A stretch of DNA of 64,000 nt from Trichoplax adhaerens. Its lineage: Eukaryota > Placozoa > Uniplacotomia > Trichoplacea > Trichoplacidae. A model generated the notes under the pieces. The model did no database searches. It was not told where the DNA came from and saw only the letters and a list, made by a program, of their open reading frames with translations. The stretch covers positions 1,910,106 to 1,974,105 of the forward strand of contig NW_002060950.1 of the NCBI RefSeq assembly GCF_000150275.1, given 5' to 3'. Position numbers and translations under genes: made by a program. Shown here piece after piece: positions 35,601 through 50,171 of the stretch (its first letter is position 1; each line of letters opens with the position of its first letter).

Positions 35601-38600
35601 TTGTAATTACAAGTTCTCTCTGAAGTTGTTCGATCATTTACCAAGAAAGTGCGGATATAATTATGTACATAAACTTATTTGAGTAGTTTATCCTCCCGAT
35701 TTAGATATTAATTTTACAGCATGGAATTATTGGATCAAACTTGGTGTCACATATAAGAGAATAAGATATCAATGAATTCCATTTGTACCAACTAAGATTA
35801 AAACTAAAGTGAAGGGCTGAGGCTATCAATTTTTAAATACCAAGTCATCTTTTTATTACAGAAATGATTGCGAAGTCAAACTATTGACTACGCATATTAC
35901 TTGAGTAGAGGTGAATTTAATCAAGGGTTATAAGATACAATGAAGAATATAGAGGGAAATTATATAATATTATCCAACTTACTAAGAAAAATAGAGCTAC
36001 ACCTGTATCGAGGTATTGTCTACTTCAATCAATAATGTTCGGAAGTCCCTAGTTAACAGTTAGTATTATACAAATAATTCAATCAAAAATCAATGCAATT
36101 TCAACTCCAATTCTTTTACAATGATGTCAATTGGAAAACTAAAGCTATTTTAGTCGATTAATAACTGATTACGTTATTGGAATTAGCCACAATAGGTTTA
36201 AGTCTAAATTTAAACCAATAGATACTGATCGATTTGAAAAGATTGTGTCTAAAGTCCATTTTTCTTTCTAACATTGCTTACTATGAACACGTATAAAATA
36301 TTTAACTTATTAAACAGCTTATTTTCCTTTCCACCTTTACTATTATCTATCAAACTTACGTCTATCTGGCTACTAAAATAATATACCCAAACTGTAGCTA
36401 CAAGAGAATGCAGGAATAATATCAAATCTTAGATCGAGACGTCTACTAGACTACCATATAAATAATATTTGCTACTGTAATCTTCAGCTGAGACAACCAT
36501 TATTTGTACTAGCAAACATTAAGTAATAATAATATGACGATATTAATTGTATTGATACTATGATTACAAAAAACGTTATCGTTATATATAGATTGAAAAT
36601 GATAATTTCCTTTCCTTTACAAATTCTTGTTTCAAGCTCTATGTTCGCGCATTATCTAAGTAATACTTAAAGAATCTATAAATCAATAAATTCAGGAATT
36701 TTTATATATGAAAAGTGTTCTATTTTCCTTTCCTATTAAAGAAAATTAAATTGTCATAAGGGAATACTATGATCTAGATAATGATAACTAAAATTTATTT
36801 CAACCTTTCTAGCCCCGATTTTAATATTTACTTTTCAAGCCATGCTTTAATATTATAAACATTATTAATTAGCAACATTTTAAACCAGCTAAGCTTTAGC
36901 TTAAAGCTTGAGTAAAAGTGCATGGTTTCTTTAAACGATAACAATTAAATATTATTAAAGCGCATCTCACAGATTTATTCCATTTAATTCATGCTATTAG
37001 AATCATGGCGATGACATTAATACTCTTCCGGGTATACAATTTTCAACTTATCACATCTACTGCTTGTAAACAGTAAACATACAGACAGCCATATTTTGTT
37101 AGTTTCTGTCGTTAGCGTAATGTGTAGTAATACCTTCTCATAAATGTAACGCAGGACAAGCAGTAGATTTTTAATGCCATGATCAATTTTTATGCGATAT
37201 TCTTTATTTACTTGACATGATCAAAAAATAACCCAGGTGATTTTTATTTAATTACGCTGTACACTCTACTTTACGTACAGTTACGCATGATGAATTATTT
37301 GCCATTACCATAAATCATCGATCGAATATGAAGCAAATGTTTAGCTACTTTATCACTTTATTCAAATCTAGCCATTGATTCTAATTTGAAAGAGTTTACG
37401 TCATTCGACGATGGCAATAAATTGATTCAGTAAAATATAAAAGGCGGTATAGCAATCATAAAGAAAGTTGATTACTCGCGTGGCATTGAAATTAGGCTTT
37501 CAGTTAATAAGAAGTAAACGAGTGCGTCAAAAATAGTTTTAAATTTTAATGTTATTTTAATCTTTTATTTCATAATTCTTCTAATATTGAATTTGTCACT
37601 ATTGAATGCTTATAAATTTATGTTTAAAATTCTTGGATTGGATGCAATTTATTAATCAACTACTGATTATTTAGACATTGATTGACACTCATATCACCTG
37701 CAGATAGCAAAGAGCACGTATAGGTGATTATTAAAGGTTTAAAATTAAAAAAATGAAGTTCTGTTGATAATCAATAATAGTAGCTAAAGAGAGAGGAAAT
37801 TATACTACGGAAATAGGTCTCACAATATGCAGCCGATCAAGTGGTTGGATGATCTCTATCTATAGTTCATTAGATGGTATTGTTTCGATATCCATTGCAT
37901 TTTTAATTGATTGATTTTATTTTTAGTATTCAGGAAATGTGCAAGAAACAAACGTAGCTCTTATTTCATAATCATTATAAATTGATTTTCAATTTTACCT
38001 AGCTTGAGTGAAAGAGCAACGAAAGTATTCTATCAACTTATATATTCTTAACATTAAGCCATGAATAACCTACACCTATTTTTCGCATTGCAGAATAACT
38101 ATTGTTAACATTAGTTAAATTGTGTACACTACTGTATTTTTTATACTCCTACTTGGTTATATCAAGAATAATATAATAATTATTTTTTGTTCGTATTGAT
38201 ATCGCAATGCTTAAGAGATTTTCTCATATTACGAAAGCGTAAATTCTATTACATACTATAGGACTTACATTTTATATAGTTATTTATAACTTCCCTATAA
38301 TATAATTAGACAATTTTACTTAACTAAACATTGTTCCTGATGCCAAATTCTTCTCTTTTCTCTCGATATTTTTTATCAATGCATTAAATAAAATTGATCT
38401 TCACTTGTACCTTTATAAATTCAACATCAATACCTATCAATTATCATTCTAGAATCATCTCTACATTTGAAATGAAAGAATGGATTAAAAGAATAATGAT
38501 TGCAATATTGATAACTAATTATGCCAAAATATCTTGGCAATTGTATTTAAAACAAGAATGTTGAAATTTATAGCTTGATCGATTTAGCCTAAGATAATGA

Positions 38601-41228
38601 TATTGTAGTCTCTTAATTGCTCCTACATTCACAGAATAATGATACGATCGAAAATCAGTAAGTATCCATGTATGTCGATGGAATGCATTATATATATACG
38701 CCTCCGTTGATTTCTACTTCCTATCTGGCTCACTAAATCTTTTAAAATAGGCTAATTTCTCAGTTACGGTAAATCTCATTTATACAGAATAAAGTCAAAC
38801 TCTCTATCTATTATGTACGATAGTGGCTGTTACATATTTCATTTTTGGCATCAAAAACTCAATATCCTGCTTTAAACAATTTGATTATTGTTATTATTCT
38901 ACTGAATAATGATTAGGTAAGATAACTGGCTGGCTATTAAGCAAGATTGTTTCTAGAACATATAGACAGGAAGATTACATGACTTGCATCGACGATATAG
39001 GCATGTCAGCATTTTATCTTGATTTGTTGTTATTGTTGCAATTTGAAAAAGTGCAGAATAGATCAATATTGCGCCAATAGATAGCTTTTGAATCATGATG
39101 GCAATAGGATCAACAGTTCAATAGCAATTGTCAAGTCATTTTTTTATTTTTCGCTTGACGTCCGTTGTATTTCTACGTTTTAGATAGCTAATAATCAACT
39201 GAAATCTATTTCATTTAGCAGGATTGAAAGATACTGCATAAGATAGCTATCTATTGAATTTTTAAAAACATTCAAAAGCTATATAAATAATCAACAGTAA
39301 TCGATTAACCATAAAAATATCCCTAATCATCCATGTGAATAACCGGTAGCAATTAATTTCTAGTCATAAGTAAAAAGATTAACCAAATATTTTATAACTT
39401 CACGTCTTTATCATATAATTCATATAGAGTTTCATCTCATCATTCACGGCAAAGTATTAAAATAAGGACATCGGGAATTAATCAAAGACTTTTAATAAGG
39501 TAAAAAATGAGAATAAACTGATAACTATACGAGTAATTTAGTAGAAAAAGACAAAATAATGTTGTAAGCCTTGTTACCATTTAGTTAATCATTTTTAAAT
39601 CTGTGATTAATGTTTATTTTACTTGTCCTGATTTTTTCTTCTTTATCTTACATTAAAAAATTTTAAATGTCTTCAACGATATGACCCCTATTGATCCTAC
39701 TTATTAAATTTACCGCTACATGATTCAAAAAATCAATATTTCGTAGTATAAGTATGTAACTAAACTCGTATTGAGTTCAAATACAGACGAGAAATGATAG
39801 CATGCCGCATTTATCTTATAATCAGTGATAAAATTCATCGTCAAGTAGAGAATATAAAGAAGTTATCCATTCCATGTTGATTAACTTGTAGGATAGGATA
39901 TACTAATTTAATCGACTGAATATATGCACAGGTAGTAACGGAAATATTGGCATTCTTTAGATAGAAATACTTTCATTTATAGGATATATAGCTCATGAGT
40001 TAAAACTAATAAAGATCATGACCATTATCATCAGAAGGAAAAATTCTAACCTATATCTTAATTCAATTCTTCGTTTATAGCTTATAATAACCTTGATGAA
40101 AAATAAACATGCTGAGTTATTTATTTCATTCAATTAATTCAATCAAACGCCTTTTTCCCGCACTTATGTCGTAAATTTTAATTTTGTTTCGCTGTGTTAA
40201 TTGAATAAGATACTTATGTGAGAGTAATAGATACCACCTCAATTAGGCTGTTATTCGGTATTTATTGGGCACAATATTAATTAGCAGATTTTAATTCTGA
40301 TATTTTTATAATAAGATATTTACAGTAAGAGTAATTGAATGGCTAATGAAAGCTTTTTCCAGATAGCTACATGAGTCGTTTTAGTGATAAAATTATTAAT
40401 ATAGCACATCCTCATCTTCTAGCTCTATTCAACAAATTAGCGTCACTAAACAGGCAGATAATCGTTCAATAATTTACTATTTTTCTTCGGGGATATCTAA
40501 ATGATTAGAATAATATCGCTCGTTTTTCACTGATCCTGTCCATGATTAGTAATAATGTGGGAGGAATTGAAATCCATTAATATCCGAATATATTAACCAA
40601 GCCATCTGCTTTATAAACTGATAACAATTAAGATTGTAATAAGTCTTCTATATAACAATCTTGCTAATATTCAAGACTTAGCTATAATATCGCAAATTCG
40701 CTTTACTGATATACCGCAGCTTTTACTTGCAGTCTTAAGTAATTGTATCTGACTTACCGATATCGTTTTGTTCCCATTCTCAACCCATTTCAGATAAAGA
40801 TGACTACGCTATTATTATAACTATTTTAACTGATTGTCTTGATAGCTATTAATACACAAATCACTAAAATTGCTATTACATAGCTGATAAACTATGCCAC
40901 AAAGTGCATATATGATGATAGACAACATTTCACTATCAATCAATTTCCCATAAAAAACTGTGCAATTAAGTCAACCAATAATCGCACAATAAGATAACAA
41001 CCTTTGTTAGTATGACTATTTAAATAAGCATGAGAATTGAGATTATCTATCTAATTTCAATCACAACTTTGCTCATTCAATAAGAAACAATTATCAATCG
41101 AAAATATAAAATAAAAATTCACTTTTATAGAAATTAGCGTTATCAAATTACTGCATAGTACAATAAAGAATGATTAAAACCGTCTTTGACTTCAGATGGA
41201 ATTTATTTTATGACATGTTTTTTAGTAT

Positions 41229-41398
41229 CACCAACATAGTTGTTGTTGATTGTATAGGGCAAATAGGGAAAATTTATTTTCAATCCCTATTAAAGTGGAG
41301 CTTTGTAAGCTAAGTAGAGGAAATGAAACCGTAAGACGAGCCGTAAGAATTGCGATCACAGATTCCGAAAAGTCAATCTCATTGCCGGCAGATTGATA
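41229..41398 (+). other. Possible coding exon(s), two competing frames
   Basis: Two readings overlap. One is an exon with a strong acceptor (gacatgttttttag) at 41230 and donor gtaagc at about 41307 (ITNIVVVDCIGQIGKIYFQS). The other starts after the AG at about 41267 and runs to TGA at about 41396 (ends RRAVRIAITDSEKSISLPAD). Both look protein-like, but I cannot link either to another exon. Confidence 0.2.
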
Positions 41399-43937
41399 AC
41401 ATGCGATAATCTAAGTTATTCTTACAATCAGTAACGATATTTACATTTTATTGCTCAATTTTTCTTCAGAAAACCTAACTTTACTTAAAATTTACCAATG
41501 TCATCCGGTCTGGCTTTCTCACCCTGATAAAATCTAATTGATGAAACAACAATAGCTGTAATTTGACAGTATATCTTTAATAAATTAAATGGAAGGCTAA
41601 TGCCCAATGCTATTTAACAATCAATAGCGCTGCAGCTGCTAGTAATGGTCGAAGATATTCATACATAACATATATACAATTTAATTCTAGATATGATTAG
41701 GAAGCAATTTGCAGCTTCTTTTTTAACCAACTACGTAATGAGTAGACTATATACTGTAGTGAGATATTATATTATCTAATCCAAGCCATGCTACTGCAAT
41801 ACCATGTTTACTCTTAAGCCATATCACGTATTTTCGATTCCCACTAACTCTAAATAGTATTGTCCTGATCATTCCATTATTATTACTGTTATCATTATTT
41901 ATCGTTTTATCCTTTTTTTTTACATATGCATGGAAGTAATTGTTAGATCTAATTATAAGATGTCCAAATTAACTTTCGATCTTACTATTTAGTTATTTGT
42001 TGTTTATTTATTTCTTAAAAATGACTTATTGTATTATAGTTGTATGAGTACACCAATTGTATTATGATCTAATTAATTTTATGATTTTCATAGTGCTAAA
42101 TAGAAGTTTTAATTAATCGCTGACTGTGAATGAAAACAATCTTGGTTGTGTACAAGCGGAGCCATTCATTCATGACACATCATTGCTTTTAATTTCTACT
42201 TCCAACAAGGTCTATCTGGTGATAGATGAGACTCTATGAGGTAGATTGCATCATTACAAGCTTGGATCAAATTAATTATTACTTCTATTTTTAAACGTTA
42301 AATTGGCCAGACGTCGGTATTTAATCCAACAATTCTTTGCTAGAATTTCATTTTATTTAAAGTGAAGCAAAGTCAACTGGTAACCATTACTGCCACAAAG
42401 CAAATCTAGGGCTATTGGTAAAGAATGAAGCATATTTATGTTTTACAATGTATAGGTAGGTTCAAATTTCACTACGATTACTACATGTCCTGCAAGCTTT
42501 TTCTCTCTCTTTGCTCTCATATCCGGAATCTGAATACTTTACCCATGAGTATACTTTGCGTGTACAATGCTGTATACGCAAATTATAATCATTTTTCATA
42601 TCGAAATAGTCTTTCCTATGTGGATTTTAAATACCTCAATATCGTTAATCAAATTATTAATAAATGTTAGTGTTACGCGTTAATATAACACCTTAACAAA
42701 ATCCCATCCTTGATATTTTACTATACATGTCGATAAGATGATATTTACTTTTAATATCTTGATACATTTTTGCATTTAATATCTATCAACTTGTAGATAT
42801 AAATACGTACAAGATTTTATGTTAAAGCATCATCCTAAATTTCGAAATCAGATACTTCAACTTAAAACTTAGTATTTGATAAATTAAACACAGAGCAGTC
42901 ATTGTAAGTGTGAAATTACGGCAACAAGAGTAATTTAGATAAAAAAATGAGTTAGACAAGAATTATGGATGGTTTACGATCGTCCATTTTCAATAGCTAT
43001 TTTCTACGTCGTGTTATCAAATAGAATTTTAAGTTAGCATAAGGAATTATAGTTGCTCATAAGTAAGAAAGCCGCATTTAACTTAAATTACCATAGCATT
43101 AGTTTGAATGATAGTTTAATCTCTGATAGAATATGTTAACATTCAAAATAACGAATAAAAGCAATGTCGTTTAGTCTTCGTTTTGTCAAGTTCTGGTTTT
43201 ATTCAAATACAATGATACCTCTGTCTGGCTAAGCTTTGACATATTTATTATTTTACTGATAGAATGACTTGACCAAGCAAATTTAAGAATAGAAAATGTA
43301 ATGTTATCAAACACTTTAACGACTGTATTTCTTACAGCAGTCATCGATGATCCAATTCTTAGCACTGCCTTTGCTACGAATTTCCTCTACTTTCGCCAGT
43401 ATGAGTTAATTTTTAAGTCAACTAGAAAGTAGTCCAGGCTAACTCTGTAAAATGCTAATCATGATTGTATTTAATCTATAGTTTCCGTGTTTAAATTGTA
43501 TAAATTTTTAGTTATTGTTTAGTATAATGTAGTTGGCAGGATAGGTTAGATTTCGATTTAATAACCTAAATTATAAGAGATATTTGCTTATAATGAAGCC
43601 GCAACCCAATTTTTGCTCAATCTTTGAATATGCTTAGAAAGGCTGTTTATTTATTATGACTTATCCATTTTCTATTTGTAGATTATAATGCAGTAATTTC
43701 TTATCTTGATAATCATTAATTATTACTTATCATAATTTTCTCCGGTATTAAAGCATTTTACTCCCATAGCTTGATGGGAATTAATTAGTATACCCATTGA
43801 AAATTAAATATTCCTTACTTTACTAGGCAAGGGATTTTTAATCTTTAACTCAATCTTAATGACAAGTGAATGAATTTAAAATTTATAATAAATAATTAAC
43901 GGATTTATTCTTCTCATTATTCATCTGTTCTTTTAAG

Positions 43938-45347
43938 CTATATTATCGTTGCTGCTATGGTGTAAAACCAATGGAGAACAAATATGCCATGATACTGTTT
44001 ATATAAGTGATGAACTTGCAAGGCCAAGATATTACTATCATGACCTTAGATTGATGATCGACTTAACTCGGCATACGCTTGATTGCATCAGTAAAATCGA
44101 AAGGAGAAATGATTTCAACCTACCACTTTGTTATGAATTTCAAATCCCAATTAGCGAGGATAATGAGGTATGCAATATTAATACTGTATTTTTTGATACA
44201 CATTAGTCAAAGTCAGTAATATTACTCCAAATGCAAAACAGAAAAGGATTTAATTCGTTAGAACTGTGATTTCATTAACATGTTATAATACGGTAAAACC
44301 AAAAAATTAATATTATCGTGAAAATAAATCTGACCGTTTTTGAGGACTCATTTCTAAATTGTATCATTTTTCTTTTTCTCTATCCATTTTTATGCTCGAA
44401 TGGCAATGATAAAACGTATTATGGATCGAACAATGTGATATTTAGCCCTTTACCATATTAAATAATTCTCTGTATTATGCACATATTATAACAAGCGCAA
44501 TGAATATCATGCTATACGATCAAGTTGAAGTAAATATTACTGATCATATCGGCCTGCACTGCAATAGATCCTTGCAACGGCTAATTGAAGACTCGATGGG
44601 GATAATAACCAATCTTGAGGAGCGAATAGTAAGCCAATGGGTTTAAATCTATTTCTATTTCATAAGTTTTAAGGCAGTAATCTTATTAACTTTTATTATC
44701 GATATGATAATCTATATCATAGTATGGCTAATGTATTATCGTTACCTCTAGAATTTGGCTACATATAAAACGGACGCTATTGATCGGATAGCTTGTAATA
44801 AAGCCTGCGAGGTAACTTTTAAAATTATTCTCTCCTATTCAGTTGGTAATTATCAAAGTAGAAGTAAAAAGGAGATAAAAATTAAGGAGTAGTGGCAAAT
44901 CGGTAACTAACAATTTAATTCAAATTCCTTTTCTAGTTGGTAACATCATGTAAACATCGCCATTGCCAAAGCAATTCCACTATCAAAACTCGGTCTTGTC
45001 ACATCAAATCCTGCCAAAATCGACTATGTAGACGTAACTTTGACCCCAGACCGCATAATAAGGACTGTAAAAAACAGCAAGATAATTGCCCAGGTTTAAT
45101 TTCAGATGGTATAAAGCATTGGCAAGTGGCATTTCAGTTATTTGATAAAGCGTTAAATTATATACTATCCAACATTGAGTTGCAACTATCAAGTTCAAAT
45201 TTGCAAGAATCTATGTTGGACTTAAAATTATACATCAAAGCTTACAAAGAAGATATCAACATTGCACTAGGAAACGATTTAGCTGAAAAAAGAGATAGCT
45301 CTCCTTCACTTAAAGAAATAATTCAACATTACGCCTTCAAACCATAA
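43938..45347 (+). CDS. Unrecognised Cys/His-rich protein, 4 exons seen, 5' end uncertain
   Basis: Exons: 43938-44167, 44496-44628, 44752-44811, 44937-45347 (TAA). The last three join in phase 0 with good splice sites (gtaagc, ctctag, gtaact, ttttctag). The join between the first and second exon is not in phase with the obvious sites, so a small exon or another start (ATG at 44500) is possible. The N-terminal part is helical and polar (YYYHDLRLMIDLTRHTLDCI, LQRLIEDSMGIITNLEERI). The last exon opens with a Cys/His/Arg cluster, CKHRHC, CHIKSCQNRLC and DCKKQQDNC, that could bind metal or form disulfides. It ends in an amphipathic helical region (WQVAFQLFDKALNYILSNIE, LKEIIQHYAF). I see no signal peptide, but the true N-terminus may be missing. 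No family is recognised. It stands alone in a gene-poor region. Confidence 0.6.
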
Positions 45348-45480
45348 ATTATAACATTATTAATGTAGAATTGCGTGATGATGCTAGTTTCTACATTAGT
45401 CCCATAAAAGTAGTTTACTAAGGACATAATAAGAATTTTCCTTACATTGGTAGTCCTACAACTTCTTATCGTCATGTTTT

Positions 45481-45500
45481 CGTTGTATTATAATACAACG
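45481..45500. repeat. Perfect 20-bp palindrome downstream of the Cys/His-rich gene
   Basis: CGTTGTATTATAATACAACG is its own reverse complement over all 20 bases and lies 134 bp after the stop codon. It could form a hairpin or cruciform in the 3' flank. No function can be assigned. Confidence 0.8.
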
Positions 45501-48500
45501 AGCTTACTGCTCAATTTTAGTCTAAGTCTTATTTTATTAATATTAATTAATACTATTTCAGTCAATACGTTGATAAAAATTATTAGTTATGTATCCGCTT
45601 TAAATCAAAGTATTATTTATTAGATTGAGATGATAGTTTTATGTACTAATTAACTGATAAATAGGTAAGATAAAATTAATTAATGGAAAAACAAAAATAA
45701 AAATAACTAAGGCGATATTTGTTATTTCGGTTGTATTATTTTTCCAAAGGAAAAAAGTATCATCGTATTGCATCATGCGATTAATTAGAGATAATTTCCC
45801 CATTTCGTTACATGGCAATGTAGGAAGGCATGGGGCATTTATAATAAATTGGGATATGTTCATCTTAGAGTCCAATGTACAATATAATTTTCTATTTGAT
45901 TCTTAAGTTATCAAAAGAGGAACATGGGGATTATTGTATTCATTACTTTCACCTAGATCTTTATTATTGGAATATAATCTAGAGTCTTCTCAAATTTTTA
46001 GTTCGGAAATCCTAGAGTAATAATAAGAACATAAATTAACTTAATCTCCTAGATCATGTGAGATCCGTTATTATACCAATTTAATAGATTATTGCATTCA
46101 GGTGTGTCTGGTGTCTACATATTTCAAGCGATATTGTTTATTGTATAGCACTTTACTTTAGAACAGTAAAATCTGTTTTTCGGGTATTTTGTCGTCACTG
46201 CTCTACGGTAAAAGTGCTGATTCCATTTACTATAATACTATGCTCCGAATTAAATGATTAAAAATAAGAGTATTACACTACAACTAAGAAAATCGCCAAA
46301 TTTGGCTCCTTTTGGAAGAGAGGAGTAAAATGATTGATAGTTAATCTTCCGTACTTGCTGAATTAAATATATATGCACTTTGTTCTTCGAAAACATTATT
46401 CATCTTATACACTATAGCTTATCTTATTAGTATTCATGGCTGTAAATTAATTAGAGCTCACATTGCTCATTTTATCGAAAACTTTGGAAGAAACTTTAAT
46501 ATTAATTTCTTTTGTCTGTTAGCATATTTAATAATTTCTACAATATCTCCTTAAAGTAATAAATAATAATTTTCAGGAGCATATGGATTTATTTTGGTTG
46601 ATTCATTGAAGGTCGTAGATATTGTAATAACTTCCTTCATTGTAAAAGCAATAGTGTAATAATCTTCTTAGTGGCTATTGTATTACTTACATTTTATATC
46701 AATTACTACCACATACCTGTCAACTACTGATCTTTAAGCCTTGATTCATGGTTATTTATTTGTATAAATAATCAACCAGAATTAGAATTATTGACTTCAC
46801 CAAAGAAAGGCTTAGTATTAACTTTACAACTAAATTTTAAGTATATTACTTTATAGCGTAATGTAATAAATATCATGATAGAACTTATTGTAAATTTGTG
46901 AAGTAATTAATCCAATAATCCCAATCCTGCTTCAATTTGAACACAAAATTAATTATTGTTGTTTTCGCACTATACCTTATGTTGTATTATGTAAAATATA
47001 TTAATGAAGCCTGCCGAGTGTCTAGCCTTAAGATACACTAAGGTTGAACTAAAATATGACAATTTAGCAACACAGAATCATGTACTACGAAACAAAAAAA
47101 ATTAATTAATATTCTGTATTAATTACTAGAATCATAAGATTAATCATTTCTATATGATGCTCATTATCAAATCTTAATGGTGTTATGTTCTTACAGCATT
47201 TTAAAGCCAATAATGGTATTTATTTGATTGATAAGAGCTGAATCTTTAATAACGTTAATGCGTTTTATGTTACATATAATTACATCCTATAATAACTATT
47301 GATTATTGTTAACTCTTATGAATTCAAGTTCGAACATTTTGTAGGATTCTATAATTTATCACCGTTCAAAGTGAGGTCTGTCTTCTATTAATGAGAAAGT
47401 AGGAATTGTAGCTGTTTCTATTAGATTTAAACATCTTAACACTTTAACATTGATAACTGGTACTTTAATAAAATCAATCAAAAGAAGAAATTGTTTGCAT
47501 TTATTTATTGCTTTTTATTTCGGGTTGTAGTCTCTTTTTTTTATTACTTTTACTTATACCACATGTAAACAATTAAACTAGGCAGATAGTGAAACGTAAT
47601 TTACTGATTTCTACTCTTGTCTGTATTAAGCTGCAATAATACTGCTGATTCAGTCCTGTCTTTTACTGTGTTTACACGATTTAAGCTCTGAGACGGAATC
47701 ATTCTTATGCCTTTGTTTCACGTTTCTTAGTAAAAAATATTTATTTATTGACAGTCGATAACAAATTCATAAATGATGCTTACGAGTTCTGTATGGCCTA
47801 AAATATTTTATGGTAACTCAGTAACGACACCCTAATTATTATTGCTTGATTAATAATAACTAGCCGAACTTGCGGGAATTCTATAGTATACTTTAATAGC
47901 TCGACATACGTACAACTGCATCAATATGAAATGATAATTATCAAAATTTGATAAATACGCTAAAATATTGCCGATATAATTTTTACTGTACCAAAATGCA
48001 TAGAAAATTGTGTAACTGAGCTAACTAAATATCTGAAAAGCGCAAGACTCGAATGTCTGAAGAAAGCAATGCACTAATATTGATTATATATATTAGTAAA
48101 GTACGCGTATTAGAAGATATGAAATATTCATACTCATATATTCATCATCTAATACGGGCTGCTTGAAAGATCTTGCTGCCAAGTCATTGTTTAATACAAA
48201 TTCCAGAAATAAATTGTATCTTTAAGATACACATAGTACAGAAAATTGAGTCTAAATTTCTAGAATACCTGTAAAATGACGCGAAGAAATAGTTTTCTTT
48301 ATTGTATGTATCATTAAGAAAATAGGAAATTACATTTTACGCTAATATTTGACGTATTCTTATATCTGCGAAGTACCATAATCGTTTCAAGCCCACCTTT
48401 AACAGTTCTTAGACTGTAAATTGTAATTTTAAGAAAAGCTTATCAAATTTTCAGATATGTTCGCATTCAATTCATCTTTGTTATTTCAACTGTAATAATC

Positions 48501-49528
48501 TAGAAAATTATTATTTAAATAAGGTTAACAACATCGATTAGCACAATATTTTATATTACAAATCCACAGTATGTCTGCATCTACACTAAACAATTACATA
48601 GGGTTGCCTAGCCAAAAAACGATCTCACTCAAGGAATGGGTACCAACTAGTTGAGATGTGAAAAACTATGCTTTAAACTACCCAATCCTTCTTCTTCTTC
48701 TATACAATAGGTATAGTTTAAGAACCCTAAATTTAAGAGCCTTTAATTTTGCTCCGTTCTGAATATCGATTTAATGAGTACATGAATTTATATAGAATTA
48801 TAGATATTTTGGTGTTAAAATATCCAGTTTCCTTATAATATTAAAATAACGCTGTATCCCTTTTAGAAGACTGGTCTAGCTATGTTTTAGAATTATGGTA
48901 AGAATTAGTATGACAAATATATGGCGAACATAAAATTATTATGATTGTACAGTCGTGATTATTGATAAATAGAGCCAGAATCTACGAATGGAATGATCGC
49001 TTAATCTAATTTGTATTGCCGTAATTTTAAACTATTATCAACCCAATTTCTCATCAAAGTGCGGCTTGTAAGTTACCCTACAATTACAGGTCGAGCTGAA
49101 TATTATTAACTGTAAAGCTAGTAAAATAGGCAAGAAGTTCTACTATAATTGTATCTACCATTATAACTTAGTACGGTAACCTGTGCCATTTGAACGTTTT
49201 AAAGTAAAGTTAATGCAGTGAGTGTGGCTAGCTGAGATTATCATTACCGGCGATAATAATGGCATCTAGTCATATTTTAGGCACTCTAATTTTGATATCA
49301 CTTTTATTTTCAGCATTCATTGAGATTAATGAGCATGTTATCCATTTATGTATCATTTAGATTAAATAAGATACAGGATCAAGGCTTCATTACTGAAAGC
49401 GAAGCTGTTATATTATAATAGTCAAAATTGATCTAAGATTGCGGTTAAATATTAAAGTTTTATCACCATAAACCTTCTTAATTAGTTACGTAACAGTTAT
49501 ACTTAACATCATCGCATTTTTAGCTTAT
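45501..49528. other. AT-rich stretch, nothing supported
   Basis: No gene, RNA or repeat that I can defend. The open frame at 45639-45875 (minus) has no splice or family support. A short open stretch after an AG at about 46576 (AYGFILVDSLKVVDIV) is noted only as weak. Confidence 0.45.
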
Positions 49529-49533
49529 GAAGT

Positions 49534-50166
49534 TGTCACAAAACAGCTTTGCAACAAGATAACGCAATATACGATCAATAAGTCAATTCCTTGAACCACG
49601 TATCAAGGAACGATATCTGCACTATCACAAACACTTTTGCTCTACTAGCAGACTACACAAAGACTTAAACGCCTCGTATTTTACGTTAAACACTAAGTTG
49701 GACAATTCTTCTTTATTTCACGATATACTGCATTTATATACTATTCCTCAATAGTTCATGAGTCATAGTTAATACAATTAACATTAGAATCATTTACTGA
49801 ATTAGATATTAATTTTAGCTACTGCTCCCTTAATGCAGACAACAGAATTTACGAACATAGACATGTAATGACTAATACAGAATAGTCAGATTACGATATG
49901 TCCTATCACGGAACATTTCTATGATAATTTACAATCTACCATAAGTAAATTACAATCACAATGATTCGAACTGTAAGCAGATGATTTGCATTCCCTATTA
50001 TAACTATTATAATTTCAGTATGTGTATAAGTGTCACTGTCATAAAAAGTCAGTGCTATATTAAAATACAGTATATCCAAATTAGAAGTTAACTAAGTAAG
50101 GATAGTCTAACAGAATTATCCTAACATAGATATTTCTACTGTAATACAGTGTATAACACTGTAACA
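49534..50166 (-). mobile_element. Solo LTR-like element, copy 1 (633 bp, TSD GAAGT)
   Basis: The element is flanked by perfect 5-bp direct repeats GAAGT (49529-49533 and 50167-50171). Read on the minus strand it begins TGTTACAGTG and ends TTTTGTGACA, the TG..CA ends of an LTR. The minus strand has TATATAAATG (49740-49731) and, 14 bases on, AATAAAG (49717-49711), the usual order of LTR promoter and polyadenylation signal. A stem TTCCTTGA/TCAAGGAA (49587-49610) lies in the U5-like part. No primer-binding site or coding region adjoins, so it is best read as a solo LTR or non-autonomous element. More than 90% identical by eye to copy 2. Confidence 0.85.
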
Positions 50167-50171
50167 GAAGT

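Larger units (their letters stand above)
28160..43937. other. Large AT-rich stretch with no confident gene
   Basis: Almost 16 kb with only short, low-complexity frames (for example 33266-33496 plus and 42425-42670 plus), none with convincing splice or family support. Listed separately: a 13-bp tandem repeat (28462-28526), a receptor-like peptide fragment (29571-29678) and a possible exon near 41229-41398. GTACTGTAC blocks, common to the left, are absent. It may be intergenic or long intronic DNA. Confidence 0.5.
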
